DNA from: Pseudomonas fortuita
Lineage (GTDB): Bacteria; Pseudomonadota; Gammaproteobacteria; Pseudomonadales; Pseudomonadaceae
Length of the DNA stretch: 64,000 nt
Direction: 5' to 3'
Assembly (NCBI RefSeq): GCF_026898135.2
Contig: NZ_CP114035.2
Location: forward strand, 2,273,501 to 2,337,500
The notes under the pieces were generated by a model. It ran no database searches, was not told the origin of the DNA, and worked only from the letters and a program-made list of their open reading frames with translations. Below are positions 8,340 through 16,312 of the stretch, piece after piece (positions within the stretch are counted from its first letter, which is position 1; each line of letters opens with the position of its first letter). Both the position numbers and the translations under genes were made by a program.

Positions 8340-9491
8340 TCAGGCACTGGCCTGCAAAGGGGGGGTGGTGGCAGCCTGCTGCACCAGCGGCAACACTTCC
8401 TGGCCGATGCGCAGCGCCTCTTCCAGGTGCGGGTTAGCGGCGAGGATGAAGGTGCTGAAACCGGCATCGCGGTATTCAGCCAGGCGTTCGGCGATGTTCT
8501 GATGGCTGCCCACCAGGCCCACGGTGGGGCCGGGCTTGGCCTTGGCGAAGCCGGCCCACAGGTTGCGCGCCAGGATCAGTTCATCGAAGCCCTGCAAGCC
8601 TTGGTGATAGGCGGCCTGGCGTGCACCGCCGACAGAGTCCGAGCCGGTCACGAAGCCCTTGGCGCTGGCGCTGGCCTTGCCTTCCAGGCGCTCGAACTGC
8701 TGGCGCAGTTCGCGCCAGGCTTGTTCTTCGGTCTCGCGGGCGAACAGGTCGACACGCAGGCCGAAACGCACGGTGCGGCCCTGCTTGTCGGCCAACTCGC
8801 GCACGCGTTCGATATGCGGCTTGAGCTTGTCGATGGGCTCGGCCCAGTTCAGGTACACATCGGCATGGCGCGCGGCCACGTCCAGTGCGGCATCGGAAAA
8901 GCCGGAGAAGTACACGCCCGGTTTGCGTTCGTGTTGCAGGCCCGGCGGCAGGCTGCCGTTTTCCAGGCGGTAGATATCGCCTTCGTAGGAGAACTTTTCC
9001 TGTGTCCAAAGGCCCTGGATCACGTCGAGGAATTCGCCGGTGCGCTTGTAGCGCAGGTCATGCTCCAGGAAGTCGCCATTGGCCCTTTGGCTGGCCGGGT
9101 TACCGCCGGTGATGATGTTCCAGTCCAGCCGGCCCCCGCTAAGGTTTTGCAGAATTGCCGCCTGCTGGGCGGCATAGGCGGGCAGGGTCCAGGTGGCCTG
9201 AAAGGCGATCAGGAAGCGGATGCGCCGGGTTTCGCGGGCCAGCGCGGCGGCGGCTATCCACGGCTCCGGGCCGGTGGGTAGCAAGGCGCCTTCGAACCCG
9301 GCCAGCTCGGCGGCCTTGGCCACCTGGGCGATGTAGTCGATGTAGCTGAAACCGTCAGCCTGGCCATCGGGCAGGCGACCGGGGGCGATATTGCCGGGGC
9401 GGTGCGCGGGGTTGCCGCGGTTGTGGCGGTCGGTGGACAGCTGCGGGCCATCGGTGCCCAAGGGCAGGCGCCAGAAGAATTCGGTGGTCAT
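8340..9491 (-). CDS. LLM-class flavin-dependent monooxygenase, SsuD-like
   Basis: The product is 383 aa, the usual size for SsuD. It shows FFWRLPLGTDGPQ at the start (compare MFWFLPTHGDG in SsuD), a TIM-barrel core with DWNIITGGNP near residue 150, VYFSGFSDAALDVAARHADVYLNW near residue 215, and RNLWAGF followed by ANPHLEEALRIGQEVLPL near the end. Such enzymes use FMNH2 from a separate reductase and oxygen to split sulfonates, or to open sulfones to sulfinates. The region matching the SsuD Cys54 area reads PTGPEPW and lacks that cysteine. The ATG at 9491 lies 43 bases from a near-perfect sigma-54 promoter. It leads an operon with two DszB-like proteins, so a sulfone-to-sulfinate-to-sulfite sequence is plausible. 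Confidence 0.88.
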   Translation of the reverse strand: MTTEFFWRLPLGTDGPQLSTDRHNRGNPAHRPGNIAPGRLPDGQADGFSYIDYIAQVAKAAELAGFEGALLPTGPEPWIAAAALARETRRIRFLIAFQATWTLPAYAAQQAAILQNLSGGRLDWNIITGGNPASQRANGDFLEHDLRYKRTGEFLDVIQGLWTQEKFSYEGDIYRLENGSLPPGLQHERKPGVYFSGFSDAALDVAARHADVYLNWAEPIDKLKPHIERVRELADKQGRTVRFGLRVDLFARETEEQAWRELRQQFERLEGKASASAKGFVTGSDSVGGARQAAYHQGLQGFDELILARNLWAGFAKAKPGPTVGLVGSHQNIAERLAEYRDAGFSTFILAANPHLEEALRIGQEVLPLVQQAATTPPLQASA

Positions 9492-9533
9492 GGGGGCTCC
9501 TGAAGGGGGCGGTTGTGCGGATGAGGAGGGTGG

Positions 9534-9549
9534 TGCAACGGCTGTGCCA
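9534..9549 (-). promoter_or_regulatory. sigma-54 promoter of the monooxygenase-desulfinase operon
   Basis: The minus strand reads TGGCACAGCCGTTGCA, which departs from TGGCACG-N4-TTGCW at one position only. It is the best -24/-12 element on the minus strand of the window. Confidence 0.85.
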
Positions 9550-9603
9550 TGCGCGGCGCATGGCCTGTGGGGCGGGGGTTTGAGGCGTAGAGGGGGGGAG
9601 GGG

Positions 9604-9651
9604 TGCTGCTGTGGCAGCAGTGCGGCAGCAACGGATGCTGGGGTAGCAGCA
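9604..9651. promoter_or_regulatory. Tandem putative SfnR-type sites of the monooxygenase-desulfinase operon
   Basis: TGCTGC-TGTG-GCAGCA (9604-9619) is perfect and TGCTGG-GGTA-GCAGCA (9636-9651) has one arm mismatch. The centres are 32 bases apart, three helical turns. They lie 55-117 bases upstream of the sigma-54 promoter at 9534-9549. Confidence 0.7.
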
Positions 9652-9664
9652 TGAACAGGTCCGG

Positions 9665-9903
9665 CCTCTTCGCGGGGCAAGCCCGCTCCCACAGGTTCGG
9701 CGCTGTCAGTCAGTCCGGCGCCATACCTATGGGAGCGGGCTTGCCCCGCGAAGAGGCGCTCCCACAGGTTCGGCGCTGTCAGTCAGTCCGGCACCATACC
9801 TGTGGGAGCGGGCTTGCCCCGCGAAGAGGTGCTCCCACAGGTTCGGCGCTGTCAGTCAGTCCGGCGCCATACCTATGGGAGCGGGCTTGCCCCGCGAAGA
9901 GGC
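9665..9903. repeat. Tandem array of a 73-bp REP-containing unit, three copies
   Basis: Units start at 9685, 9758 and 9831, each exactly 73 bases, and begin gctcccacaggttcggcgc. Each carries an inverted REP core (gggagcgggcttgccccgc) and the word gtcagtcagtccggc. Copies differ at only a few bases. A reversed half REP at 9665-9684 begins the block. It fills the gap between the 3' end of the ABC exporter (9911) and the activator sites of the next operon, and may act as a terminator. It is not a CRISPR array: there are no unique spacers. Confidence 0.9.
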
Positions 9904-9910
9904 CGACGAG

Positions 9911-11761
9911 TCAGACCCCGATTTGCTCGGTTGCAACCTCCCCGGCGCTGCGCAGATACGCTTGGTACAGCGCCGCATACGCGCCACTACGCCCGATCAG
10001 ATCGGCATGCGCCCCTTGTTCCACCACCCGACCATGCTTCACCACGGCAATCCGGTCGGCATCGCGAATGGTCGCCAGGCGGTGGGCGATGATGATTGCA
10101 GTGCGCCCCTGGCACAGCCTGCGCAGCGCGCGCTGGATACGCCGCTCGGTGTGCACGTCCACCGCCGAGGTGGCTTCGTCCAGCACCAGCACCGCCGGGT
10201 CGGCCAGGTAAGCCCGCACCAGGCACACCAGCTGCCGCTGGCCATGGCTCAGGTGCGCGCCCAGCGGGCCGACTTCGGTGTGGTAGCGCTGCGGCAGACG
10301 TTCCAGCACCTCGTCGGCACCCAGCTCACGGGCGGCGGCCACCAACTGCGCATCGTCTGCGTCGGGCGCGGCCAGGCGCAGGTTGTCGAGGATGCTGCCG
10401 CTGAACAGCACGTTGTCCTGCAGCACCACGCCCACGTTGCGCCGCAAGTCATGCTGGGCCAGCGCACGCAGGTCGATGCCGTCCAGCTTCACGGCGCCGT
10501 GCTGCACTTCGTAGAAACGCGTCAGCAACTGCACCAGGGTGCTCTTGCCATGCCCGGAGGGGCCGACGATGGCCAGCACTTCACCGGCGCGGATGTGCAG
10601 GTCGAGCCCGTCGATCACCGGGCGCGAGCTGTTAGGGGTATAGGCAAAGCCGACCGCGTCGAAGTCCACCTGGCCGCGCGCCCGGGTCAGGGCGTGTGGC
10701 GCGGGCGGGTCGAGCACTTGCGGGCGGGTGTCGAGCAGCAGGAAGATGCGCTGGGCTGAAGCGCTGCCGGTGGCGTAGCGCTCGAACAGGTCTGACAGCT
10801 CTTGCAGCGGGCCAAGGAACAGGAACACGTAGAACAGGCTCTCGGCCACCTGCCCCACGCTGACCTTGCCCTCGGCCAGGCCATGGGCACCGACCAGCAA
10901 CAGCACGGCCATGCCGGCGGTGCTGAGCAACGCGGTAAACGGCGCGAACCAGCCGGCGCGCAGGCTGCCGCGGATCAGCGCCTGGTTGAAGTCCTCCAGC
11001 AGGCGCCGGTAGCGTGCCTGGTTGGTCTGCGCTTGCCCGCATTGCTGGATCAGCCGCACCCCGCTCACACTTTCCACCAAGTGCGCGGTGAAGCGGCTGC
11101 GCTGCTCGGCCACCTTGGCCCAGTTGCGTTGCGACACGCGCTTGAAGCGCCAAGTGGCCACGGCCAGCAACGGCACTGTGGCCGCCAGGCTGTAAAAGAA
11201 GCTGGGCTCGATACGCCACAGCATTACCGCTGCCAGGCCGCAACGCAGCAGGGCGCCGAGTAGCTCGGGCGGGCCTTGCACGAGCAACGGCTCCAGCGCA
11301 TCCACGTCCCGGTCGGCACGGGAAATGATGCGCCCGGCACGGGTCTGGTCGAAGTAGCTCACCGACAGCGCCTGCACATGGGCGAACACTTTCACCCGCA
11401 GGGCATTGAGCACGCCGATCGCCGCGCGCCCGGCGATGAACTGCGATACCCCGGCCAGCAGAAAGCGCCCCAGCCAGCTCGCGGCCAGCCCCAGGCCCAA
11501 CCACAGTACCAGGCGCTCGTCGAGCAGCCAGTGGTCGGCGCTGGGCACCAGGCCCTTGTCCAGCAGTTCCCGCACGAACCACGGGCGCAGGAACACGGTG
11601 AACACCAGCAGCAGCTCGATGCCGATCACGGCAAGGATCTGCCCGCGAATGGGCTGCAACAGCGGCAGCAAGCGGTGGAACATGCCCCGGTCCAGCGCCT
11701 GGCGGGCCAAGCGCTGCTCGATGTCGATATCGCTGGCGGGGGTGTGCTGCGCATCAGTCAT
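9911..11761 (-). CDS. ABC exporter half-transporter (fused membrane and ATPase domains), catalytic partner
   Basis: The 616-aa protein has six predicted membrane helices (about residues 35-330) followed by a nucleotide-binding domain. Walker A is GPSGHGKST (residues 400-408), and Walker B VLVLDEATSA carries the catalytic Glu529. The switch histidine (IAHRLAT) is present. The signature is LSHGQ rather than LSGGQ. The ATG at 11761 is chosen because it overlaps the stop of the upstream half-transporter by 8 bases; the longer in-frame start would overlap it by 71. Type I exporters move lipophilic molecules out of the cytoplasm. The paired gene has the complementary defects, so the two form a heterodimer with one consensus ATP site. 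Its position behind the SfnB/DszC-like gene suggests export of a desulfurised product, but this is inference. Confidence 0.9.
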   Translation of the reverse strand: MTDAQHTPASDIDIEQRLARQALDRGMFHRLLPLLQPIRGQILAVIGIELLLVFTVFLRPWFVRELLDKGLVPSADHWLLDERLVLWLGLGLAASWLGRFLLAGVSQFIAGRAAIGVLNALRVKVFAHVQALSVSYFDQTRAGRIISRADRDVDALEPLLVQGPPELLGALLRCGLAAVMLWRIEPSFFYSLAATVPLLAVATWRFKRVSQRNWAKVAEQRSRFTAHLVESVSGVRLIQQCGQAQTNQARYRRLLEDFNQALIRGSLRAGWFAPFTALLSTAGMAVLLLVGAHGLAEGKVSVGQVAESLFYVFLFLGPLQELSDLFERYATGSASAQRIFLLLDTRPQVLDPPAPHALTRARGQVDFDAVGFAYTPNSSRPVIDGLDLHIRAGEVLAIVGPSGHGKSTLVQLLTRFYEVQHGAVKLDGIDLRALAQHDLRRNVGVVLQDNVLFSGSILDNLRLAAPDADDAQLVAAARELGADEVLERLPQRYHTEVGPLGAHLSHGQRQLVCLVRAYLADPAVLVLDEATSAVDVHTERRIQRALRRLCQGRTAIIIAHRLATIRDADRIAVVKHGRVVEQGAHADLIGRSGAYAALYQAYLRSAGEVATEQIGV

Positions 11762-13529
11762 GGTCGATCCCCAGCAAGTCGCGATAATGGGCGTTGTTCG
11801 TGCACAGTTCGGCATGGCTGCCATTGGCAGTGATGCGGCCGTTTTCCAGCATCAGCACGCGGTCGGCCAGCAGCAGGGTGGAGAGGCGACTGGTGATCAG
11901 CAGCAAGGTCGGGCCTTGGCCGCTGGCGCTGTGCAGGCGGCGGATGTTGTGCAGCACCTGGCGTTCGCCCAAGGCATCCAGGGCGCTGGTGGCGTCGTCC
12001 AGGCAGAGGATGTCGGGTGCACCGAGCAGCGCCCGGGCCAGGCACAGGCGCTGGCGCTGGCCGCCGGACAGGGTCACACCGCGGTCGCCTAGCGGGGTGT
12101 CGAGGCCGTGGGGCAGGCGCTCCAGCACGTCCTCGGCGGCGGCCAGGCGCAAGGCTTCACGCAACCGGGCGTCGCTGGCCTGTGGTGCGGCCATGCGCAG
12201 GTTGGCGGCCAGGCTGTCGGAGAACAGAAAGCTTTCCTGCGCCAGCACGTGCACGCGGCGGCGCAGGTCGGCAAGGTCGAGGTCGCGTACGTTGTACCAA
12301 CCGGCAGTGTCGCTACCGACCTGCACGCTGCCGTGCTGTGCATCGGCCAAACGTGGCAGCAGGCTGGCCAGCAGGCTTTTGCCGGTGCCGGTGGCGCCGA
12401 CCAACGCCACCACTTCACCGGGCAGCAGGGTTAGCGAGCAGCCCTGCAGAACAGGCCGGCCAGCCTCTGCCGCACTGACCTGCACCTGGTCAAGCTTCAG
12501 CCCCAACGGCCCCGCAGGCAGGGTGGCATGGCCGCCGACAATGGCCGGGCGTTCGTCCAGCAGCTGCCAGATGCGTTCGGCGCTGGCGCGGGCATCGGCG
12601 AAGGTCTGCATTACTCGGCCTATGCCTTCGATGCGGAACACCAGCGTGGTGGCCACCAGCAGCGAAGTGACCAGCTCGCCGATGCCCAGCGCGCCAGCCG
12701 CCACGCGATGGGCGCCGTATACCAGGATCCACACATGCCCCAGCGCCACCACCGCCTGCGGTAGCGGAATGCGTGAACTGGCGTAGGCCAGGGCGGCGCG
12801 GGCATGGTCGGTGAACACCTCGACCTGCCGGGCGAAGCGGGCAATGCGCTGCTGCTCCAGGCCAAAGGCCTTGATCACCCGCACCCCACCGATGCCTTCT
12901 GCCAAGTCCTGGCTGACCTGGTCATAGGCAGCGCCCACGGCGCGGTCAAGCGTGACCAGGCGATCGGTCTGCACCACGAACAGCCATAACCCGGCGCCGG
13001 TCAGCAGCAGTGGCACCAGCCCCAGCAGCGGGTCGTACCAGCTCAACAGGCCCACCGCGACGAGCACCACCAGCGGGGTTTCGATGATCTGCCGCCAGAA
13101 GGTGATCAGTGCGTCGCGCACTTTGTCGGCATCGCGGGTGGTGCGGGTGACCAGTTCGCCCATGCCGTGGTGCCAGTGATAGCCCAGGTGCAGGCGCTGC
13201 ACCTGGCTGAGGATGCGTTCACGCAGGCGCGTGAGCAGGGCCTGGCTGAGCACCAGCGACAGCACGGCGGCGGCGTATTGCAGCAGGCCGCGGCCCAGGG
13301 CGATGGCCAGCAGCAGCCACAACCAGTGCCAGGCCACGCTGGCGTCCAGGCTGCCGTCGGCCAGGCGCAGCACGGCGCGGCCGGCGCTGACATCATCGAC
13401 CGCATGGCCGATCAGCCACTGCTGCCAGGCCAGGCCGAGGTTGCCGGCGATGTACAAGGCAGTGACCAGAGCAAAGCGCCAAGGCATTTCGCGGTAGATG
13501 GCCAATGCCCGAAGAAGCGGGTGGTTCAT
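11754..13529 (-). CDS. ABC exporter half-transporter with degenerate ATP site
   Basis: This 591-aa protein has an N-terminal six-helix membrane domain and a C-terminal ATPase. Walker A is GATGTGKSL and the signature LSGGQ is canonical. Walker B reads LCLDDATSALD, with Asp512 where the catalytic Glu belongs, and the switch region reads ITSRLST, lacking the histidine. These are the hallmarks of the degenerate half of heterodimeric exporters such as TM287/288 or BmrCD. The intact signature here would complete the active site of the partner, whose own signature (LSHGQ) is altered. It starts 92 bases after the SfnB-like gene; a short hairpin lies in the gap, so read-through may be partial. I see no sign of CydDC-specific features. 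Confidence 0.9.
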   Translation of the reverse strand: MNHPLLRALAIYREMPWRFALVTALYIAGNLGLAWQQWLIGHAVDDVSAGRAVLRLADGSLDASVAWHWLWLLLAIALGRGLLQYAAAVLSLVLSQALLTRLRERILSQVQRLHLGYHWHHGMGELVTRTTRDADKVRDALITFWRQIIETPLVVLVAVGLLSWYDPLLGLVPLLLTGAGLWLFVVQTDRLVTLDRAVGAAYDQVSQDLAEGIGGVRVIKAFGLEQQRIARFARQVEVFTDHARAALAYASSRIPLPQAVVALGHVWILVYGAHRVAAGALGIGELVTSLLVATTLVFRIEGIGRVMQTFADARASAERIWQLLDERPAIVGGHATLPAGPLGLKLDQVQVSAAEAGRPVLQGCSLTLLPGEVVALVGATGTGKSLLASLLPRLADAQHGSVQVGSDTAGWYNVRDLDLADLRRRVHVLAQESFLFSDSLAANLRMAAPQASDARLREALRLAAAEDVLERLPHGLDTPLGDRGVTLSGGQRQRLCLARALLGAPDILCLDDATSALDALGERQVLHNIRRLHSASGQGPTLLLITSRLSTLLLADRVLMLENGRITANGSHAELCTNNAHYRDLLGIDHD

Positions 13530-13587
13530 GTAGATGCTCGATCAGAATGCGACACCGCCCTTGCAGGAGCGGCCTTGTGCCGCGAAT

Positions 13588-13604
13588 GGGGCGCGACGCG
13601 CCCC
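13588..13604 (-). terminator. Short GC hairpin after the SfnB-like gene
   Basis: GGGGCGC-GAC-GCGCCCC forms a 7-bp stem with a 3-base loop just past the stop at 13622. A half REP (gcaggagcggccttgtgcc) abuts it at about 13563-13582. It lacks a T tract and may only attenuate transcription into the exporter genes. Confidence 0.5.
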
Positions 13605-13621
13605 CCCGGCTCCAGCTGGGT

Positions 13622-14854
13622 TCAACGGCGGGTAGCGCCCTGGCTCTCCTTGGCATTAAGCACCGCCGTGTACTCCCCCGGGTCTGCCCCGTTCAGGTAG
13701 TAGTTGCCCACGTTGTGCAGCCGCCAGCGGATCGGGTCGTGGGTGGTGTGCACCCGGGCATTGCGCCAGAAGCGGTCGAGGTTCCACTTGCTCAGCGAAG
13801 CGCTGGCCCCCAGCAACGAGAACAAGTCGCTGGAAATCTTCAGCGATGCAGCATCGGAATGCGCACGGGCGGTAGCGACCGACAGGATCAGCTCATCCTG
13901 CAACGCCTTGTTCTCCGGGTCGCGCTCGTGTTCGTCGAACACCCGCGCCGCCTCGCGCAGCACCGACTCAGCGCCGCGCAGCGCCACGGCGTACTCACCG
14001 ACCTGGCGAATGACATGCGGCTCGTCACTGGCGCGCTCCACGCCGCTCTCCACCCAGGCCCGGGCATGCTCGCGCAAGTACTCGACAGCCGCCTGCAAGG
14101 CGCCAGCGGCGATGCCGGTGTCGATGGCGGCGTGGAGGATCTGCGGGAAGGTCAGGCCAGTGCGTTTCATCGGCCCGTTGCGGCGGGTCAGGTAGCGCTC
14201 ATCGAGCACGATGTTGTCGAAATTCACCGTACCGCTCACCGAGTTCTGCTGGCCAAAGGCTTGCCAGTCATCGATCAGGGTCAGCCCCGGAGTGTCGCGG
14301 TGCAGCAGCACGCCGACGCCGCCGTCTTCGCTGGCGGCGGTCAGCGAGATCCACTCGGCCAGGTAGGAGCCTGTCGAGTAGAACTTGCTGCCGTTGAGCA
14401 CCCACTGGCCATCGGCGCGGCGCTCGACGCGGGTCTTGAGGGCGAACTTGTTCTTGCCGCCGACTTCGGCCAGGGCGTTGCCAAAGCGCTTGCCAGCGAG
14501 TACGTCGGCAATCAGCCGGTCGCGTATTTCGTCGGGGTAGCCGGTAAAGATGCCGCGCAGCATCACATTGTGAATTTGCAGCAGCTGGCCGACACCGCCG
14601 TCGGCGGTGGAGACCAGGCGCACGGTTTCCACCACAGTCTGCACCGAGGCACCGAGGCCGCCGAACTGGGCGGGCACCGCGATGGCGGTCAGGCCGCTGC
14701 TGGACAACAGCTCGGCCTGGCGGTGGGGGAGCTGGCCGTTGTTGCGCGGATCGGCGGCCAGTTCGGCGATGTGCGCGGCGACCTGGCGGGCGGTTTCGAT
14801 GGCTTCCGTTTCGCTGGTGAGGCGGCGGGCAGGGGAAGGTTCTATGGCACTCAT
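13622..14854 (-). CDS. SfnB/DszC-like flavin-dependent monooxygenase (acyl-CoA dehydrogenase fold)
   Basis: This 410-aa protein has the acyl-CoA dehydrogenase/flavin monooxygenase layout. An N-terminal helical domain contains LSSSGLTAIAVPAQFGG. A central beta-domain contains NGSKFYSTGSYLAEW near residue 155. A C-terminal helical domain ends with FWRNARVHTTHDP, the run seen in SfnB and DszC. DszC oxidises dibenzothiophene to its sulfone using FMNH2; SfnB homologs occur in dimethyl-sulfone and other organosulfur clusters. The ATG at 14854 gives the normal family length. It is preceded by a REP pair and, about 150 bases upstream, by a sigma-54-like promoter sharing an activator site with the divergent operon. 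It would supply the oxidation step before an LLM oxygenase and a DszB-like desulfinase. Confidence 0.87.
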   Translation of the reverse strand: MSAIEPSPARRLTSETEAIETARQVAAHIAELAADPRNNGQLPHRQAELLSSSGLTAIAVPAQFGGLGASVQTVVETVRLVSTADGGVGQLLQIHNVMLRGIFTGYPDEIRDRLIADVLAGKRFGNALAEVGGKNKFALKTRVERRADGQWVLNGSKFYSTGSYLAEWISLTAASEDGGVGVLLHRDTPGLTLIDDWQAFGQQNSVSGTVNFDNIVLDERYLTRRNGPMKRTGLTFPQILHAAIDTGIAAGALQAAVEYLREHARAWVESGVERASDEPHVIRQVGEYAVALRGAESVLREAARVFDEHERDPENKALQDELILSVATARAHSDAASLKISSDLFSLLGASASLSKWNLDRFWRNARVHTTHDPIRWRLHNVGNYYLNGADPGEYTAVLNAKESQGATRR

Positions 14855-14890
14855 GGTGGGGTCTCGAATTGTCAGAAGGGCCAGTGCGCC

Positions 14891-14978
14891 TGTTTCGCGG
14901 GCTTGCCCGCTCCCACAGAGGCAGCACTGCCCTTGGGGGTTGTGCTGGCCCTTGTGAGAGCGGGCATGCCCGCGAGTG
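14891..14978. repeat. Inverted pair of REP elements in a 5' leader
   Basis: tgtttcgcgggcttgcccgc at 14891 is mirrored by gcgggcatgcccgcgag ending near 14978, with gctcccaca and tgtgagagc flanks. It lies between the inferred sigma-54 promoter (15004-15019) and the SfnB-like start codon, so it would be transcribed as part of a long leader. Confidence 0.75.
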
Positions 14979-15003
14979 GCCACACCTCGGTACCAAGCCC
15001 TAG

Positions 15004-15019
15004 AGCAATATCTTTGCCA
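15004..15019 (-). promoter_or_regulatory. Candidate sigma-54 promoter toward the SfnB-like gene
   Basis: The minus strand reads TGGCAAAGATATTGCT, keeping GG and GC ten bases apart and the TTGCT end. It is about 42-57 bases from the palindrome at 15061-15076 and 150 bases upstream of the gene it would serve. Confidence 0.6.
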
Positions 15020-15060
15020 CCCCTCCTCAGGCCACATCCTGTGTGGCTTCCAGCGGCCTT

Positions 15061-15099
15061 TGCTGCCTCAGCAGCAGTCATGTTGCTGATCTGGCAGCA
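15061..15099. promoter_or_regulatory. Putative SfnR-type site pair shared by two divergent operons
   Basis: TGCTGC-CTCA-GCAGCA (15061-15076) is perfect. TGCTGA-TCTG-GCAGCA (15084-15099) has one arm mismatch. The centres are 23 bases apart, about two turns. One block lies between a minus-strand sigma-54 element (15004-15019) and a plus-strand one (15184-15199), so it could drive both directions. Confidence 0.7.
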
Positions 15100-15183
15100 C
15101 CCCGCCCGCAATCCTGCTCCCAGCCAAGCACCCAGCCCTCCGACACAACAGCCAATCCTACGGAAATCAAGGCCTCCAGCGGT

Positions 15184-15199
15184 TGGCACGCACGCTGCA
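15184..15199 (+). promoter_or_regulatory. sigma-54 promoter of the DszB-like/aldolase/importer operon
   Basis: TGGCACGCACGCTGCA departs from TGGCACG-N4-TTGCW at one position only. It lies 34 bases upstream of the start codon at 15233. Confidence 0.82.
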
Positions 15200-15232
15200 A
15201 TGGTGCTTGCACGACGCCCAAGGAGCCACCCC

Positions 15233-16294
15233 ATGACCCTCGCAACCCCCACAGCAAACCGCCTGGCAGACGACCCATCCGCCCTGGAACGCATCTGGTT
15301 CACCCGCTGCCCTGTGCCCACCGCCTCAGGCCTGGCCTACAAACTCGGCTGGCTGGAGCAAGAGTTCGCCGCCGATGGCTTGCCTGTCTCGACCTTGCAG
15401 GAGGCCCGCCAGCTAGGCCATCACCACTACGATCACCAACTGCCCGGGTTGTTTCGCGAAGGCGGCAACGTGCCGGCGCTGGCGGCACGTGCGGCCGGCT
15501 CCCCCAGTCGGTTGATCGGCCTGACCTGGATCGAGGAATGGCAAACCATCCTGGTCCGCCCGGACTCCGGCATCCGCAGCGCCGCCGACTTGCGCGGCAA
15601 ACGCCTGGCGCTGCCGGCCTGGGGCGATAGTCGGCCTGGCAGCATTGCCCGGGCCATGAGCCTTCACGGTTACAAAGGCGCCCTGGCCTCGGCGGGCCTG
15701 CACCTGGATGACGTGCAACTGGTGGAAGTGGCCCTGCTCGACCAGGCCAGTGCCGCCACCCCGGCGTTGGGCTTGCAGCGGCTGTGGTCGGGGTTGGAAT
15801 ACCTGGCGCGCGGTGAAGTCGATGCCGTGTACGTGAAGGGCGCGGCAGCAGCCGATGCCGCACGCCGGCTGGGCCTGGTGGTGGGCGTCGACCTCGACCT
15901 GCTGCCCGACCCGCGCCACCGCATCAACAACGGCACGCCACGGCCGATCACCGTGCATCAACGCCTGCTCGACAACCATTTCGACCTGGTGGTGCGCTTC
16001 CTTGCCCAGACCTTGCGTGCCGCCGAGTGGGCAGCCGGCAACCGCGACGCGCTCAACCGCATTCTCGAAGAAGAAACCCGCGCGGGCAGCCAGGGTGTGG
16101 CCGAGGCCTACCGCGGTGACTTCCACACCACGCTGGCGCCGGACCTGTCCGCACAGCGCCTGGCCTTCCTCGGAACTCAAAAGGACTTTCTGTACCTGCA
16201 CGGTTTCCTCGAAGCCGATTTCGCCATTGCCGACTGGGTCGACCCGCGGCCTCTGCAAGCTGCCCATGAACTGCTGGCCCAACGCCGCGCCTGA
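15233..16294 (+). CDS. DszB-like sulfinate desulfinase family protein, third paralog
   Basis: The 353-aa product opens with RIWFTRCPVPTASG, placing Cys26 at the DszB catalytic cysteine. It continues with HHHYDHQL (His65) and LFREGG (Arg75), ten residues apart like DszB His60 and Arg70. It is more divergent than the pair at 6202-8321 but shares LARGEVDAVYVKGA and INNGTPRPITV. The ATG at 15233 is chosen because AAGGAG at 15220-15225 precedes it and the sigma-54 promoter is just upstream; an in-frame ATG 11 codons earlier would start inside the -12 region. No signal peptide is present. It leads a seven-gene operon with an aldolase, a monooxygenase and a full importer, so it likely releases sulfite from a product of the imported compound. 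Confidence 0.82.
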   Translation: MTLATPTANRLADDPSALERIWFTRCPVPTASGLAYKLGWLEQEFAADGLPVSTLQEARQLGHHHYDHQLPGLFREGGNVPALAARAAGSPSRLIGLTWIEEWQTILVRPDSGIRSAADLRGKRLALPAWGDSRPGSIARAMSLHGYKGALASAGLHLDDVQLVEVALLDQASAATPALGLQRLWSGLEYLARGEVDAVYVKGAAAADAARRLGLVVGVDLDLLPDPRHRINNGTPRPITVHQRLLDNHFDLVVRFLAQTLRAAEWAAGNRDALNRILEEETRAGSQGVAEAYRGDFHTTLAPDLSAQRLAFLGTQKDFLYLHGFLEADFAIADWVDPRPLQAAHELLAQRRA

Positions 16295-16312
16295 CCTGAC
16301 TGGAGATTGAAC

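Noticed and set aside
7284..9281. 665-codon plus-strand frame over the desulfinase and monooxygenase genes
   Set aside because: It is a shadow of three well-supported minus-strand genes and has no ribosome site or domain match.
9685..9903. CRISPR-like regular repeat
   Set aside because: The 73-bp units are repeated in full with no unique spacers, and each contains a REP core.
11754..13529. CydDC cysteine/glutathione exporter
   Set aside because: The layout (two fused half-transporters) fits CydDC, but no cyd genes are near and the motifs point only to a generic heterodimeric type I exporter.
13505..16294. 929-codon plus-strand frame starting within the SfnB-like gene
   Set aside because: Only the last 353 codons are coding. 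The upstream part is antisense to the SfnB-like gene and runs through the divergent promoter region.
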